From: JACNIV01 sp965370415
Lineage (GTDB): Bacteria; Cloacimonadota; Cloacimonadia; Cloacimonadales; TCS61
Length of the DNA stretch: 64,000 nt
Assembly: GCA_965370415.1 (NCBI GenBank)
Contig: CBDUTJ010000007.1
Location: 1 to 64,000 of the forward strand
Reading direction: 5' to 3'
Shown piece by piece: positions 16,682 through 26,317 of this stretch. The translations under genes were made by a program, and so were the position numbers. The notes under the pieces are model-generated. The model made no database searches. It worked only from the letters and a program-made list of their open reading frames with translations, and was not told the origin of the DNA. Each line of letters opens with the position of its first letter. Position 1 is the stretch's first letter.

Positions 16682-17146
16682 TTATTCCTTCATTTTGTTT
16701 ATAATAGATGATGTAGAGTTTCCTTCTTTATAGGAAAGGCTTCGTACGCTGCCACCATTTGCCAGAACGATGTCTGCACCTACGATCTCATCCGGTTTCC
16801 AATCTCCACCTTTTACCAGTACATCAGGTTTGATGTGATCTATTAACATGTAAGGCGTATCGTCATCAAATATAACGATATAAGAAACAGTTTCAAGTCC
16901 GGATAAAACTTTTGCCCTGTCTACCTGGGAATTTATGGGGCGGCTTTTACCTTTCAGTCTTTTCACCGATTTATCGCTATTCAATCCAATTATGAGAACA
17001 TCACCCAATCCTGCTGCTTCCTGCAGATATTCTACATGTCCTGCATGAATAATATCAAAGCAGCCGTTAGTGAAGACTATTTTCTTACCTGTAGTTTTTA
17101 GATCTTTAACTATAATTTCAATTTCAGCCCATGTCTTTAATTTCAT
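16682..17146 (-). CDS. rfaE2: D-glycero-beta-D-manno-heptose 1-phosphate adenylyltransferase
   Basis: 154 residues. Nucleotidyltransferase signature FTNGCFDIIHAGHVEYLQEA (about 24-43, HxGH included) and SRPINSQVDRAKVL (about 68-81), matching the C-terminal half of HldE, here as a separate enzyme. It joins AMP to heptose-1-phosphate to make ADP-heptose for lipopolysaccharide. This implies an outer membrane with LPS. It follows purF by one base and precedes rseC directly. Confidence 0.9.
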   Translation of the reverse strand: MKLKTWAEIEIIVKDLKTTGKKIVFTNGCFDIIHAGHVEYLQEAAGLGDVLIIGLNSDKSVKRLKGKSRPINSQVDRAKVLSGLETVSYIVIFDDDTPYMLIDHIKPDVLVKGGDWKPDEIVGADIVLANGGSVRSLSYKEGNSTSSIINKMKE

Positions 17147-17147
17147 A

Positions 17148-18509
17148 TTACCTCACCGGGTAGTTACCGTCGAAACAGGCACAGCAATAATCCTGCGGTT
17201 TGGAAACAGACTTTCTAAGATCTTCTATCTTAAGATATTTCAAAGAGTCGGCACCTATGAATTCACGGATTTTATTTATACTCTTATTATTTGCTATCAG
17301 TTCTTCACGGGTAGGTGTATCTATGCCATAAAAGCAGGAAAATTTAACTGGGGGAGAACCTATTTTTACATGAACTTCTTTTGCACCTGCTTCTTTGATC
17401 ATTTTAACTAATTTGCGGATGGTTGTTCCACGTACAATGGAATCATCGATCAGAACGACCTTTTTGCCATCGAAAAAGTTAGGAAGAACATTAAATTTCT
17501 GGTAAACACTTTCATCTCGAATGGTTTGATCTGGTTTGATGAAAGTTCTACCTACATAATGATTTCGGATCAATCCCAATTCGAAAGGAACTCCTTTTTG
17601 TTTGGCATATCCCAGAGCAATGAAATTTGCAGAATCAGGAACAGGTACTACTACATCTGGTTTAAGATCATCAGCCTTTGCAAGCTGTGCACCTATCTTT
17701 TCCCGTACTTTATAAACATTCTCACCAAAAATGAAACTGTCCGGACGAGAAAAATAGATATGTTCGAAAATGCAGTGTCGATTTGTTTTAGTTTCCCGGA
17801 AATTGTTTGGATTCAGTATAGTGGATTTAATACCATTCTTTTTAAAGAGAAGGATTTCAGCCGGCTTAACTTCTTTTGTCCAATCCATGTAAAGAATATC
17901 CAGCGCACAACTTTCTGAAGCTACAACGAAAGTTCCTTCCTTTGTTTTGCCATAGCTCAAGGGACGAAAACCATAAGGATCGCGGAAGATATACATTTCC
18001 GTTTTAGTTGCAAGAATACTGGAATAGGCTCCTTTAACATTCTTCATTAGTAATTTAATGGAATCTATGATATTATAATTTTCTTTTTCAACATGATAAA
18101 CAATATACTTAAGAAGGAGTTCACCATCGTTGCTGCTGGCAAAATATACGCCTTTCTCCTCTAATTTTTTGCGTAGTTCTTCATAATTTACAATATCACC
18201 GTTACTTGAAAGGGTATAAGAAGGTCCGGACAGAGTTTCTACAATATGAGGTTGGGAATTATATATAGACGATGCTCCCCGTGTAGGATAGCGTACATGC
18301 CCAATGGCAATGTGACCTTTCAGGAAATCAAGTTTATGTGGATTAAAAACTTCTTTTACCAAACCCATTTTCTTTCTCAGTTTGATAGTAGTTCCGTTGT
18401 TCACAGCCATTCCGCAGCTTTCCTGCCCGCGATGCTGCTCGGCAAACATTCCCAGCGTAGCCAGTTCTGCTGATCTCTTATTATCAAAAACTCCGATGAT
18501 CCCACACAT
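17148..18509 (-). CDS. purF: Amidophosphoribosyltransferase
   Basis: 453 residues. The catalytic Cys2 follows Met1 directly (MCGIIGVF), so no propeptide is needed, unlike B. subtilis. N-terminal glutamine amidotransferase (1-230) then PRTase domain with the PRPP loop VLIDDSIVRGTT (about 345-356). Cysteines in NRHCIFEH, KFSCFYG and CCACFDG match the [4Fe-4S] ligands of the B. subtilis type. It makes 5-phosphoribosylamine, the first step of purine synthesis. Its ATG overlaps the plsY stop by one base (TAATG). Confidence 0.95.
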   Translation of the reverse strand: MCGIIGVFDNKRSAELATLGMFAEQHRGQESCGMAVNNGTTIKLRKKMGLVKEVFNPHKLDFLKGHIAIGHVRYPTRGASSIYNSQPHIVETLSGPSYTLSSNGDIVNYEELRKKLEEKGVYFASSNDGELLLKYIVYHVEKENYNIIDSIKLLMKNVKGAYSSILATKTEMYIFRDPYGFRPLSYGKTKEGTFVVASESCALDILYMDWTKEVKPAEILLFKKNGIKSTILNPNNFRETKTNRHCIFEHIYFSRPDSFIFGENVYKVREKIGAQLAKADDLKPDVVVPVPDSANFIALGYAKQKGVPFELGLIRNHYVGRTFIKPDQTIRDESVYQKFNVLPNFFDGKKVVLIDDSIVRGTTIRKLVKMIKEAGAKEVHVKIGSPPVKFSCFYGIDTPTREELIANNKSINKIREFIGADSLKYLKIEDLRKSVSKPQDYCCACFDGNYPVR

Positions 18510-19138
18510 TAATTATCTCTCCTGTTTCTAAAACTAATTTTATTTTCATTGCCGTCAATTATTCTTTTCATATTTGCTTTATGCCTTATAAAAATGAAAA
18601 CTACAATTATAAATACAAAGATCAATATTTCAATATTTGCGAATCCGTTTCTTATATTGTTAATAAGCTCTACCAGTAAAAAAATGAACGCTGCTACCAT
18701 CGAGCCCAGAGATACATATTTACTTATCCATACAGCAATCACAAAAACAACCAGTGCAATTGCAACAGGCAGCGGTGAAAGAGCTATGAACACTCCGGTT
18801 GAAGTAGCTACACCTTTTCCACCTTTGAATTTGAGGAATATAGTAAAGATGTGACCTATGATAGCAAAGAGACCTGTACCAATTAGAAAGAGATTTGTCG
18901 GTTCGGAAAAAAGTAGTTTTCCAATCTGAACAGCGAAAAAACCTTTTGCAATATCGATGAGTAGGGTTATGATCCCTATCTTTGTTCCCAAAACTCTTAG
19001 AGCGTTTGTGGCACCTACATTACCGCTACCATATTCACGGATATCTATTCCTTTTATCAATTTTCCCATTATAAAGCTTGTAGGAAGACTACCCAATAAA
19101 TAGGCAAACACAAAAGTAAGAACAATATTATAAATCAT
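18509..19138 (-). CDS. plsY: Acyl-phosphate glycerol-3-phosphate acyltransferase
   Basis: 209 residues, five or so membrane spans. Family motifs: GSGNVGATNALRVLG (about 38-52) and FKGGKGVATSTGV (about 104-116). PlsY makes lysophosphatidic acid from acyl phosphate and glycerol-3-phosphate in the inner membrane. The ORF overlaps the end of der by 11 bases; der-plsY is a common pair in bacteria. The C-terminus is slightly longer than in typical PlsY (tail NENKISFRNRRDN). Confidence 0.93.
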   Translation of the reverse strand: MIYNIVLTFVFAYLLGSLPTSFIMGKLIKGIDIREYGSGNVGATNALRVLGTKIGIITLLIDIAKGFFAVQIGKLLFSEPTNLFLIGTGLFAIIGHIFTIFLKFKGGKGVATSTGVFIALSPLPVAIALVVFVIAVWISKYVSLGSMVAAFIFLLVELINNIRNGFANIEILIFVFIIVVFIFIRHKANMKRIIDGNENKISFRNRRDN

Positions 19139-20453
19139 CTGCAGACCTACCCCGGAAAAAAATTTTTATAGATGCTCCTTCGAATTTGAAGGTTTCACGC
19201 AACTGGTTGTTCAGATAACGCTTATAATGTGTGGTTATCAATTTCGGATCGTTGCAGAAGAAAACAAAAGTAGGAGGATGCGTTTTTACCTGAGTGCAAA
19301 AGTATATCTTTGTATGCTTTCCGCTGGAATGAGTGGGTGGAAATTTCTCGATTACCCTTTCCATGAACTTATTCAATTTGGAGGTTGGAATACGTTTCCT
19401 GCTTTCCTCTTCCACCTTAAGTATCAAATCTAATATCTTTGATACTCTCTGACCGGTTAAAGCAGAAATAAATACAACAGGAGCAAATTCCACGAACCTC
19501 AATTCAGCACGGATCTGCTCGATATATTCACCTACTGTAACATTGGTTTTTTCTATCAAATCCCATTTATTGTAAAGAATAATGATATCTTTGAAATTAC
19601 GTGCTGCATACGAAACGATCTTTTGATCCTGCGTAGAAATTTCACTGGTTGCATCCAGAATGATAAGTACAATATCTGCCCGGTTAATGCTTTCTATAGT
19701 ACGCATAGTACTGAAATATTCCACACCGTATTTAATGCGTTTTTTTCGCCTTAGCCCGGCAGTATCGATGAATGTGTATTTTTTCCCGAAATGAGTGATG
19801 GACGTATCAATAGAATCTCGAGTGGTGCCGGGAATATCAGTTACAATATTTATATTCTGCCCGGTAATGCGGTTAACCAGTGATGATTTTCCAACGTTTG
19901 GCTTCCCTACAATAGCTATCTTTATAGAATCTTTTTCTTCCGGTTGAGAAGGAACTTCGTTAATATGTTTGATCACTTCATCCAGGAAATTCCCGATATT
20001 CCTGCCCTGGATGGCGGCAATAGGAAAGGGTTCGCCAAAGCCAAGTTGCATGAAATCATATATTTCAAGTTCGTCCTTTTCGTTATCCACTTTATTAGCC
20101 ACGAGCATCACTTTTTCTCTTTGATCGGAAAGAATTCGTGCAATTTCCATATCGATATCGGTGGTTCCGGTTTTGGCATCTACCAGGAATAAGATCAAGT
20201 CGGCTTCTTCGATAGCGACTTCTGCCTGGAATTTAACAGCCTTATCAATACTGTTTGAAGATTTAGGAATTATACCGCCAGTATCTACCACAATAAAGTA
20301 TTGTCCTGTCCATTCGGCTTCTTCGTATTTACGGTCACGCGTTACACCCTCTTCAAAATCCACAATTGCACTTCGTTTCCGGCATATCCGATTGAATAGT
20401 GTTGATTTACCTACGTTGGGTCTGCCAACTATTGCGACCACGCTTTTTTTCAT
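19128..20453 (-). CDS. der: Ribosome-assembly GTPase Der (EngA)
   Basis: 441 residues with two GTPase domains: G1 GRPNVGKST (about 10-18) and GKPNVGKSS (about 183-191), with DTGG and DTAG G3 motifs and NKxD G4 motifs (NKVD, NKWD), then the KH-like C-terminal domain (GASIKIFFRGR). It helps mature the 50S subunit. As the most upstream gene of the long minus-strand run, it probably defines its promoter region in 20454-20512, but no clear -35/-10 pair is visible there. Confidence 0.95.
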   Translation of the reverse strand: MKKSVVAIVGRPNVGKSTLFNRICRKRSAIVDFEEGVTRDRKYEEAEWTGQYFIVVDTGGIIPKSSNSIDKAVKFQAEVAIEEADLILFLVDAKTGTTDIDMEIARILSDQREKVMLVANKVDNEKDELEIYDFMQLGFGEPFPIAAIQGRNIGNFLDEVIKHINEVPSQPEEKDSIKIAIVGKPNVGKSSLVNRITGQNINIVTDIPGTTRDSIDTSITHFGKKYTFIDTAGLRRKKRIKYGVEYFSTMRTIESINRADIVLIILDATSEISTQDQKIVSYAARNFKDIIILYNKWDLIEKTNVTVGEYIEQIRAELRFVEFAPVVFISALTGQRVSKILDLILKVEEESRKRIPTSKLNKFMERVIEKFPPTHSSGKHTKIYFCTQVKTHPPTFVFFCNDPKLITTHYKRYLNNQLRETFKFEGASIKIFFRGRSADDL

Positions 20454-20629
20454 ATATTTTCGTACCTTCGATTACAGCTAATTCGCAAGTCAATCTTCGG
20501 TAGGTGGTGAATTTGTCAAATTAAAATCACAAATTTATAACTACAGGTAAGTTACAAAATATTATGCTTGACACCATAAGGGATTAGCAATTTCTCATCT
20601 TTCAAAAATTTAACTCTCAAGGAGGATAT
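20454..20629. other. Divergent intergenic region between der and tldD
   Basis: 176 bases with a good sigma70-like promoter reading right at 20513-20541 and an ideal Shine-Dalgarno (AAGGAGGATAT) before tldD. The leftward promoter for der is not obvious. Confidence 0.6.
20513..20541 (+). promoter_or_regulatory. Sigma70-type promoter for tldD-tldE
   Basis: TTGTCA at 20513-20518, exactly 17 bases, then TATAAC at 20536-20541. Both boxes deviate from consensus by one base each. The start of tldD is about 90 bases downstream. A TTGACA at 20568 has no -10 partner and is less likely. Confidence 0.55.
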
Positions 20630-22012
20630 ATGATAGAAAGAAAACTTATCGAAAAAGTGATCGATAAAGCTCTTTCCAATGGTGCTGACTTCGCAGAAAT
20701 ATTTTTTGAAGATACCTACAATTCCCGCATAAATTTTTATGATAACAAAACAAAACAGAATATAGTCGGAAAAGATTTCGGTGCTGGAGTGAGGGTTTTT
20801 TATGGAACAACAGTCATTTATGCTTATACGAACGATCTGAGTGAAAAATCTTTTCTAACTGCTGCTGATGCTGTGAGCAAAGCTTCCAAAGGAAAATCAA
20901 TTATTCAACCGATAGATCTTACAAAAATAGAATTCGAGAATATTCACCCTATTAAAATACCCAATAACACTGTTGCCAAAAGTGATAAGATTGATTTTAT
21001 TCAAAAAATCAATAAAGCATCCCGTAATTACAACAAATTAATTGCACAGGTTGATATCACCTTTCAGGAAAAAATGCAGAAAGTTCTTATTGCAAATAGT
21101 GAAGGATTATGGGCAGAAGATAACCGAACATATTCCCGTGTTTCAGTCCGTTCCATTGCATCCGATGGAAAGGAAAAGCAAACAGGAGGCGAAAATCCAG
21201 GGGGACATGCTGGCTATGAATTTTTTAATAAACTTAACCCTGTTGAAATAGGAGAAAAAACTGCTCGCATGGCCATTACAATGCTAAAAGCTAATTACGC
21301 TCCCAGTGGTAAATTTCCTGTAATAGTCGATAATGGTTTTGGGGGAGTGATATTCCACGAAGCCTGCGGACATTCTCTGGAAACTACTTCTGTAGCTAAA
21401 GGAGCTTCTGTATTTGCCGGTAAACTTGGAAAGCAAATAGCCAACCCGATAGTTACGGCAATTGATGATGGAACCATTCCCAATGAATGGGGAAGTGAAA
21501 ACATAGATGATGAAGGAATGCCTGCAAAGAGAACTATTCTTATAGAAAACGGCATCTTGAAATCTTACATGGTAGATAAAATGGGAAGCATTAAAACCGG
21601 TTATGAACGTACCGGAAGCGGAAGAAGGCAATCTTATAAATTCGCTCCGGCTTCCAGGATGAGGAACACATTCATCGCACCAGGCAAAAGCAAATTAGAA
21701 GATTTGATAGCATCTGTAGATTATGGAATTTATGCAAAAAAAATGGGCGGTGGCTCTGTGATGCCAGGTACGGGGAACTTCAACTTTGCAGTAGGAGAAG
21801 GATACATTATTCGTAATGGAAAAATAGCGGAACCGGTTCGTGGTGCAACTCTCATAGGAAATGGGGCAGAAGCATTAATGAAGATCAGTATGGTTGCAGA
21901 TAACCTGGCTATGGCGCAGGGAATGTGTGGTTCGGTAAGTGGAAGCGTTCCCACAAACGTAGGCCAGCCAGCCATTAAGATCGACGAAATAATAGTCGGT
22001 GGAAGAAAGTAG
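20630..22012 (+). CDS. tldD: Metalloprotease TldD
   Basis: 460 residues, standard length. The zinc motif HEACGH is at 243-248 in IFHEACGHSLETT, and the strongly conserved GSGRRQSYKFAP follows. TldD is the catalytic half of the TldD-TldE (PmbA) heterodimer, which degrades unfolded peptides, processes microcins and antitoxins such as CcdA, and may mature other modified peptides. An optimal ribosome site (AAGGAGGATAT) fixes the start. It is followed by tldE after nine bases. Confidence 0.95.
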   Translation: MIERKLIEKVIDKALSNGADFAEIFFEDTYNSRINFYDNKTKQNIVGKDFGAGVRVFYGTTVIYAYTNDLSEKSFLTAADAVSKASKGKSIIQPIDLTKIEFENIHPIKIPNNTVAKSDKIDFIQKINKASRNYNKLIAQVDITFQEKMQKVLIANSEGLWAEDNRTYSRVSVRSIASDGKEKQTGGENPGGHAGYEFFNKLNPVEIGEKTARMAITMLKANYAPSGKFPVIVDNGFGGVIFHEACGHSLETTSVAKGASVFAGKLGKQIANPIVTAIDDGTIPNEWGSENIDDEGMPAKRTILIENGILKSYMVDKMGSIKTGYERTGSGRRQSYKFAPASRMRNTFIAPGKSKLEDLIASVDYGIYAKKMGGGSVMPGTGNFNFAVGEGYIIRNGKIAEPVRGATLIGNGAEALMKISMVADNLAMAQGMCGSVSGSVPTNVGQPAIKIDEIIVGGRK

Positions 22013-22021
22013 GAGGATAAA

Positions 22022-23353
22022 ATGTACGAAAAGGAATTCAAATTCATATTCGATTACGCAAAAGATAAAGCGGACGATATTGAAATCCTGTTTTTTGCAA
22101 ATAACTCATTTTCAGTTAGAATAAACAAGCAGGAGATAGAATCTTTCAATTATGCAGATGCAAAAGGCATTGGTGTGCGCGTTATAAAGGATGGAAAAGT
22201 AGGATATTCTTATACTGAACAGCTTGAAGAAACCACATTTAAAAACATCGTGGATGAAGCACTGGAAAACGCAAAATACATTGAAGATAACGAGATAGTT
22301 ATCCTTGAAAACCATCCGGCAATTGATAAAAAATTAAATGTATATTCTCAAGACCTTGATAAAGTTGATATAATCGAAAAGATCCAATTTTCCAAAGACC
22401 TGGAAAAATTCGCATTGGAAGCGGATAAACGCGTTTTCAACGTGCCATATGCTTTGATGGGAAACGGTACCTCTTACTCTAAAATTGCTAACAGCAAAGG
22501 ATTGGATAAAGAGGAAAAATATAATAATGCATATGCATATGTTCTTTCACTAACCCAGGAAAAGGATGATAAAAGAGATGGATTGGAGTTTGTCATTGGA
22601 CGCGATTTCAGTAAATTCGATGCCAAGAAAATGGCAGAGAAAAGCGTGGAAAAAAGTACAGCGCTGCTAGGTGGAGAATCCATTGAATCGGGTTCATACG
22701 CTGTGGTATTTAATAATGAAATGATGGCAACAATGCTGGCAACTTTTTCCGGCATATTCAGTGCAAAGGCAGTTCAGGAAGGCAAATCATTGCTGAAAGG
22801 AAAACTGAATGAGACAATAGCAAATAATAATGTAACTATTATTGACGACGCTCTTCATCCTGATGGGCTTGCTTCCAGAAGTTTTGATAGTGAAGGTTAT
22901 CCATCACAAACTAATATTCTTATAGAAAATGGAACGCTTAAAACCTTCCTGCAAAATACACAGACTGCACGCAAAGATGGTGTGAGATCTACAGGAAATG
23001 GCAGCAGAACTTATAAAAACACATTAGCAATTGCTCATTCCAATTTCTTCCTCAAACCAGGAACTTGCAAAGAAGAAGAACTTTTTAAACAACATGATAA
23101 AACTATCGAAATAGTTGCTCTGCAGGGAATGCATTCGGGAGCAAATACCATTTCAGGAGATTTTTCACTTTCCGGTGAAGGATTTCTTTATGAAAATGGA
23201 AAAAGAAAACACTCTCTTAAACAATTCACGGTTTCCGGTAATATCCTTAAACTCTTACAGGACGTGGAAATGATAGCGGATAATTTCAAATTCGATATGA
23301 GCTCCATCGGTGCTGCATCTGTGTTGGTGAAAGAATTAGCGATAAGCGGGTAA
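22022..23353 (+). CDS. tldE: TldE/PmbA family protein
   Basis: 443 residues of the PmbA/TldE fold, related to TldD but lacking HExxxH, as expected for the non-catalytic partner. It has a matching ribosome site (GGAGGATAA) and forms a two-gene operon with tldD. Conserved segments include SFDSEGYPSQTNILIENG and STGNGSRTYKNTL near residue 290-340. No peptide substrate gene was seen next to it. Confidence 0.93.
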   Translation: MYEKEFKFIFDYAKDKADDIEILFFANNSFSVRINKQEIESFNYADAKGIGVRVIKDGKVGYSYTEQLEETTFKNIVDEALENAKYIEDNEIVILENHPAIDKKLNVYSQDLDKVDIIEKIQFSKDLEKFALEADKRVFNVPYALMGNGTSYSKIANSKGLDKEEKYNNAYAYVLSLTQEKDDKRDGLEFVIGRDFSKFDAKKMAEKSVEKSTALLGGESIESGSYAVVFNNEMMATMLATFSGIFSAKAVQEGKSLLKGKLNETIANNNVTIIDDALHPDGLASRSFDSEGYPSQTNILIENGTLKTFLQNTQTARKDGVRSTGNGSRTYKNTLAIAHSNFFLKPGTCKEEELFKQHDKTIEIVALQGMHSGANTISGDFSLSGEGFLYENGKRKHSLKQFTVSGNILKLLQDVEMIADNFKFDMSSIGAASVLVKELAISG

Positions 23354-23362
23354 TTATAATAA

Positions 23363-23414
23363 CTTTCCGAAATCTCTATCGGTAGAACTTTCATGGAAGA
23401 TAGGTTTCGGAAAG
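23363..23414. repeat. 52-bp boundary hairpin, copy 1
   Basis: CTTTCCGAAA pairs with TTTCGGAAAG, and an inner CTATC with GATAG, around the loop GGTAGAACTTTCATGGAA. Related copies at 28881-28932 and 34322-34373 are spaced 5518 and 5441 bases apart. See the duplication finding. Confidence 0.75.
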
Positions 23415-23427
23415 GTTTTCGCCCGCT

Positions 23428-23453
23428 CGTTACGAAAGTCCTCTTTCGTAACG
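23428..23453. terminator. Perfect 11-bp hairpin, probable bidirectional terminator
   Basis: CGTTACGAAAG and CTTTCGTAACG pair perfectly around TCCT. It lies 75 bases after the tldE stop, between convergent genes, and is followed by an AT-rich tract. A decayed version of the same sequence lies near 28967-29010. Confidence 0.45.
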
Positions 23454-23507
23454 ATAATATATTATTTTGCTGGTTTAGGTTTGCAGACTGTGCTACTTTT
23501 TTTACAA

Positions 23508-23538
23508 CCCCCTTTCATTCCCCCTTATAAAGGGGGAT
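23508..23538. repeat. CCCCCTTT..AAGGGGG short repeat, copy 2
   Basis: CCCCCTTTCATTCCCCCTTA then TAAAGGGGGAT, nearly the same as 342-371. It lies 12 bases past the stop of cargo A on the minus strand. Confidence 0.55.
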
Positions 23539-23549
23539 AAAACGGAAGA

Positions 23550-25910
23550 TTACTTCAACAACATACATTTTCTTATATACGATTTGGATGGCGTTTGCAA
23601 TTTATAGAAATAAACACCGGAACTGACTCGCTTTCCATTATCATCCTTCCCATTCCAGATCATTTCGCTGCGACCGGGGCTCATATAGCAATCCAGCAGG
23701 ATTTTTACTTTCTGTCCCTTTATATTGTAAATTTCAAGTTTTACGTTTCCCTCTTCAGGAATATTGAAGATTATCTTAGTTTCAGGATTGAATGGGTTGG
23801 GGTAGTTTGATAAATTAATTTCATCAATAATTTCAATAATTGGATATTCAATACCGACTACGGGTAGAGCACCGAACTCATAACAACCCATATCTATAAT
23901 TGCAACTCCATTCCCGTCTCCATCCCAGATGCGCTCATTGTGAAGCAGATCCCAGGGTGGTAAATATAGCCCAGTTGTATCCGGTGTACCGGTATCTATG
24001 CAGGGGGAAACTGATGTTAATTGATAAGGATCATCACCTGATAACAAGAATAAGGGATCTTCATCTATATTGCCTTCCAGCCAGTTAACGATGTTCACTC
24101 CATTTTGATTGTAAATGGCACTCTGACCCCCCTGGATATTGCAGTGGGAAACTGAAAGGTTACTGACCAAACTAGGAGACCAGTCAGCTAACTTTATTTC
24201 ATAATTACAATCATTTCTCAAAATATTATTTTTGAAGATAATATTACCATTAAGGTTACATGTATAGTCAGCAACATTATCTATAATAGTACAATTTGTA
24301 AAAGTAAGTAAGTATTCGTTACTAACACTGGCACCTAATGTATTATCTCCATTATTCATTATGTTATTACTAAATAAACAGTTATTTATGTACACGTTTT
24401 CATATGTATAATTATAGCTCCCATTGCTAAAAGCAGTTGAACCTCCTGGCCATAATGTAGTGGTTGAAATATTAGAATTAAAAGTACAGTTTTCAAGAAT
24501 TACATCACTGCTGCTCGAAACTTGTAACCCGGCACAGCAAGGAGAATCACCAACTAAAACATTATTTGAAAAATTACAGTTTTCAGCTTTAAAGAAACTG
24601 CATTCATAAAAAATTGCGCCGGCAGTATAATTACCGGATTGGGTGTTTTCTACAGAAACATTCTTCAGATGTATATTCCCTGATAGACCTACTCCTGCTA
24701 ATGCTGCCGTTTTCTCAGTTATACAATCCTTAATTACAATATTCTCAAAACTAATAGAATCACATCTTGATATAAGTAATAAAACTGAATTGTAATTACC
24801 ATTCTTGAAAGTAATATTTTTTATCGTAGAATTTGCATAACCTGGTCCTGCATAAAACATAGGACAGAAATTCATTTCCGTATCAATTATAGTTGTATTA
24901 ACATCTTCTCCGATAATGTTTACGTAAGCTTTACAACCAAAAGCAAATTGTTGTTGATTATCACTGATATTGTATGTTCCTGCTGCCAGATGAATCGTCT
25001 TGGGACTCAAACTATCGGAAGCAATTTTTCTAACAGCCAAATTAATTGTTTTCATCGGCTCTGTAGAAAATAATCCCGAATTTGAATCGTCTCCATCCGG
25101 AGATATATATAGATCATGATTAACAGGTTCAAGAATATAATTCAATATATCGAATGTATAGGGATAAATATTCATGTAATGATACATCTGTGCAAAATAA
25201 ATATCCGGCTCTGCAACTGTAAATGTATCTACAATAACTTCTATTTCTTCTATGTAAGGACTTGAAGTACATATTTCTATACCGGTGGCAGCGAAATTAT
25301 TATAAATGCTGCACCTGTTTACAGGGTCAAAAGTAATTTGAGTATAATTACGTATTCCAATACCTCCTCCGGTTTTTAAAGCGTAATTATTTCTAACCGA
25401 AGTCCCGGATAAAAACACATTCCCGTCTTTGATATGCATTCCACCAGAATTATTACTATAATTACCGGTTATTATGCAGTTTATGATATCACATTGAATT
25501 AGTAGATCCGGATCTCCCCAGATACTTATACCACCTCCTCGTTTAGGATAATCATATTCACCCTGTCCATTTGTAATTGTGAATCCACGCAAACAAGTGT
25601 CAGTTTCTCCGTTTACCAGACAGACACAGCTGGTTATACGCTGTCCATCGATGATTGTAGAATCGATATAAGTGGCATTGCCTGTGATCAATTCCAGGCT
25701 GGCTACTGTTATGTTTTTACCATTGTAGATGATATTTTCGTAGTATGTTCCGGGATAGACGAGAACTGTATCAGTATAAGCAGAAGCATAGATACCTTGC
25801 TGGATGAAGGTGAAGTTGCCGCTGCCATCTTGTTTTATATGCCAGGTTGTGGAGTTTAGCCACGAATTTACACTAATTAACGCTAGAAGAAATAATAATT
25901 TAAGTTTCAT
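23550..25910 (-). CDS. Beta-helix T9SS cargo protein A
   Basis: 786 residues from ATG 25910, chosen because it begins a signal peptide (MKLKLLFLLALISVNSWLNS) and has AGGAATT upstream; the open frame extends 36 codons further without signal character. Two right-handed parallel beta-helix regions are visible (about 20-230 and 260-650): DUF1565-like openings (QDGSGNFTFIQQGI, YISPDGDDSNSG) and many rungs with repeated Asn (ENCTFNSN, NNCLFSNN). The last 85 or so residues are a type A T9SS domain with NYPNPFNPETKIIF and KCMLLK end. It pairs with A' (29135-31651) over most of its length. Probably a cell-surface or secreted adhesin/polysaccharide-binding protein; no catalytic motif was seen. Confidence 0.8.
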   Translation of the reverse strand: MKLKLLFLLALISVNSWLNSTTWHIKQDGSGNFTFIQQGIYASAYTDTVLVYPGTYYENIIYNGKNITVASLELITGNATYIDSTIIDGQRITSCVCLVNGETDTCLRGFTITNGQGEYDYPKRGGGISIWGDPDLLIQCDIINCIITGNYSNNSGGMHIKDGNVFLSGTSVRNNYALKTGGGIGIRNYTQITFDPVNRCSIYNNFAATGIEICTSSPYIEEIEVIVDTFTVAEPDIYFAQMYHYMNIYPYTFDILNYILEPVNHDLYISPDGDDSNSGLFSTEPMKTINLAVRKIASDSLSPKTIHLAAGTYNISDNQQQFAFGCKAYVNIIGEDVNTTIIDTEMNFCPMFYAGPGYANSTIKNITFKNGNYNSVLLLISRCDSISFENIVIKDCITEKTAALAGVGLSGNIHLKNVSVENTQSGNYTAGAIFYECSFFKAENCNFSNNVLVGDSPCCAGLQVSSSSDVILENCTFNSNISTTTLWPGGSTAFSNGSYNYTYENVYINNCLFSNNIMNNGDNTLGASVSNEYLLTFTNCTIIDNVADYTCNLNGNIIFKNNILRNDCNYEIKLADWSPSLVSNLSVSHCNIQGGQSAIYNQNGVNIVNWLEGNIDEDPLFLLSGDDPYQLTSVSPCIDTGTPDTTGLYLPPWDLLHNERIWDGDGNGVAIIDMGCYEFGALPVVGIEYPIIEIIDEINLSNYPNPFNPETKIIFNIPEEGNVKLEIYNIKGQKVKILLDCYMSPGRSEMIWNGKDDNGKRVSSGVYFYKLQTPSKSYIRKCMLLK

Positions 25911-26068
25911 AATAATTCCTTTTCTGCTTCGTCTTCCTGCCTGCCAAGCCGAAGTTGTACAAAGGCTGGAGAAACTCTTCTTCGACATTCGACGAAGGAA
26001 CTGAAGCAAATTGGTCAATGATATTTATTATCATTAACCCCCTTATGAAGGGGAATTGAGATTTTTTT

Positions 26069-26138
26069 GTCATTCCGTGTAAACGGGAATCTAATTCTTG
26101 TTATTATATCATAGATTCCCAATCGAGTTGGGAATGAC
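26069..26138. repeat. GTCATTCC..GGGAATGAC inverted-repeat element, copy 1
   Basis: GTCATTCCGTGTAAACGGGA starts the left arm and the right arm reads TAGATTCCCAATCGAGTTGG then GAATGAC. A close copy lies at 31669-31730. These resemble the widespread GTCATTCCCGnnnnCGGGAATC dispersed repeats. Confidence 0.65.
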
Positions 26139-26145
26139 ACTGATT

Positions 26146-26240
26146 GTCTCTCTGAGGTCAACTTACAATGGCATTCGACGAAGAGTCTTTATCATATTAG
26201 ATTCTTCGTGAGAGAAGCAAGAAGATTTCCTCAGAAAGAC
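26146..26240. repeat. Dispersed imperfect palindrome, copy 2
   Basis: Starts GTCTCTCTGAGG and ends TTTCCTCAGAAAGAC, with CATTCGACGAAGAGTC and AGATTCTTCGTGAGAG inside. Same family as 38-165 and 59832-59959. Confidence 0.6.
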
Positions 26241-26317
26241 ACAAATTAATTATTTAAAGAACTATTCATGAACCCGACTCGAGCTTTTCCCACCCGAGTC
26301 GAGTTTATAAAAAAAGG

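Larger units (their letters stand above)
23354..23549. other. Intergenic region with three stacked hairpins between tldE and cargo A
   Basis: Holds the 52-bp boundary hairpin (23363-23414), a perfect 11-bp hairpin (23428-23453) and a CCCCCTTT..AAGGGGG element (23508-23538). tldE and cargo A converge here, so some of these may end transcription from both sides. Confidence 0.6.
25911..26317. other. Repeat-filled intergenic region between cargo B and cargo A
   Basis: Holds a GTCATTCC..GGGAATGAC element (26069-26138), a longer palindrome (26146-26240) and fragments similar to 255-311 (for example CTGCCTGCCAAGCC). No gene. The promoter of cargo A must lie in 25911-26000 but is not clear. Confidence 0.55.

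Noticed and set aside
20568..20573. TTGACA upstream of tldD
   Set aside because: No -10 box at proper distance; TTGTCA at 20513 has a better partner.
26274..26310. GACTCG..CGAGTC hairpin past cargo B
   Set aside because: The stem is only 6 bp; arms that look longer do not pair.
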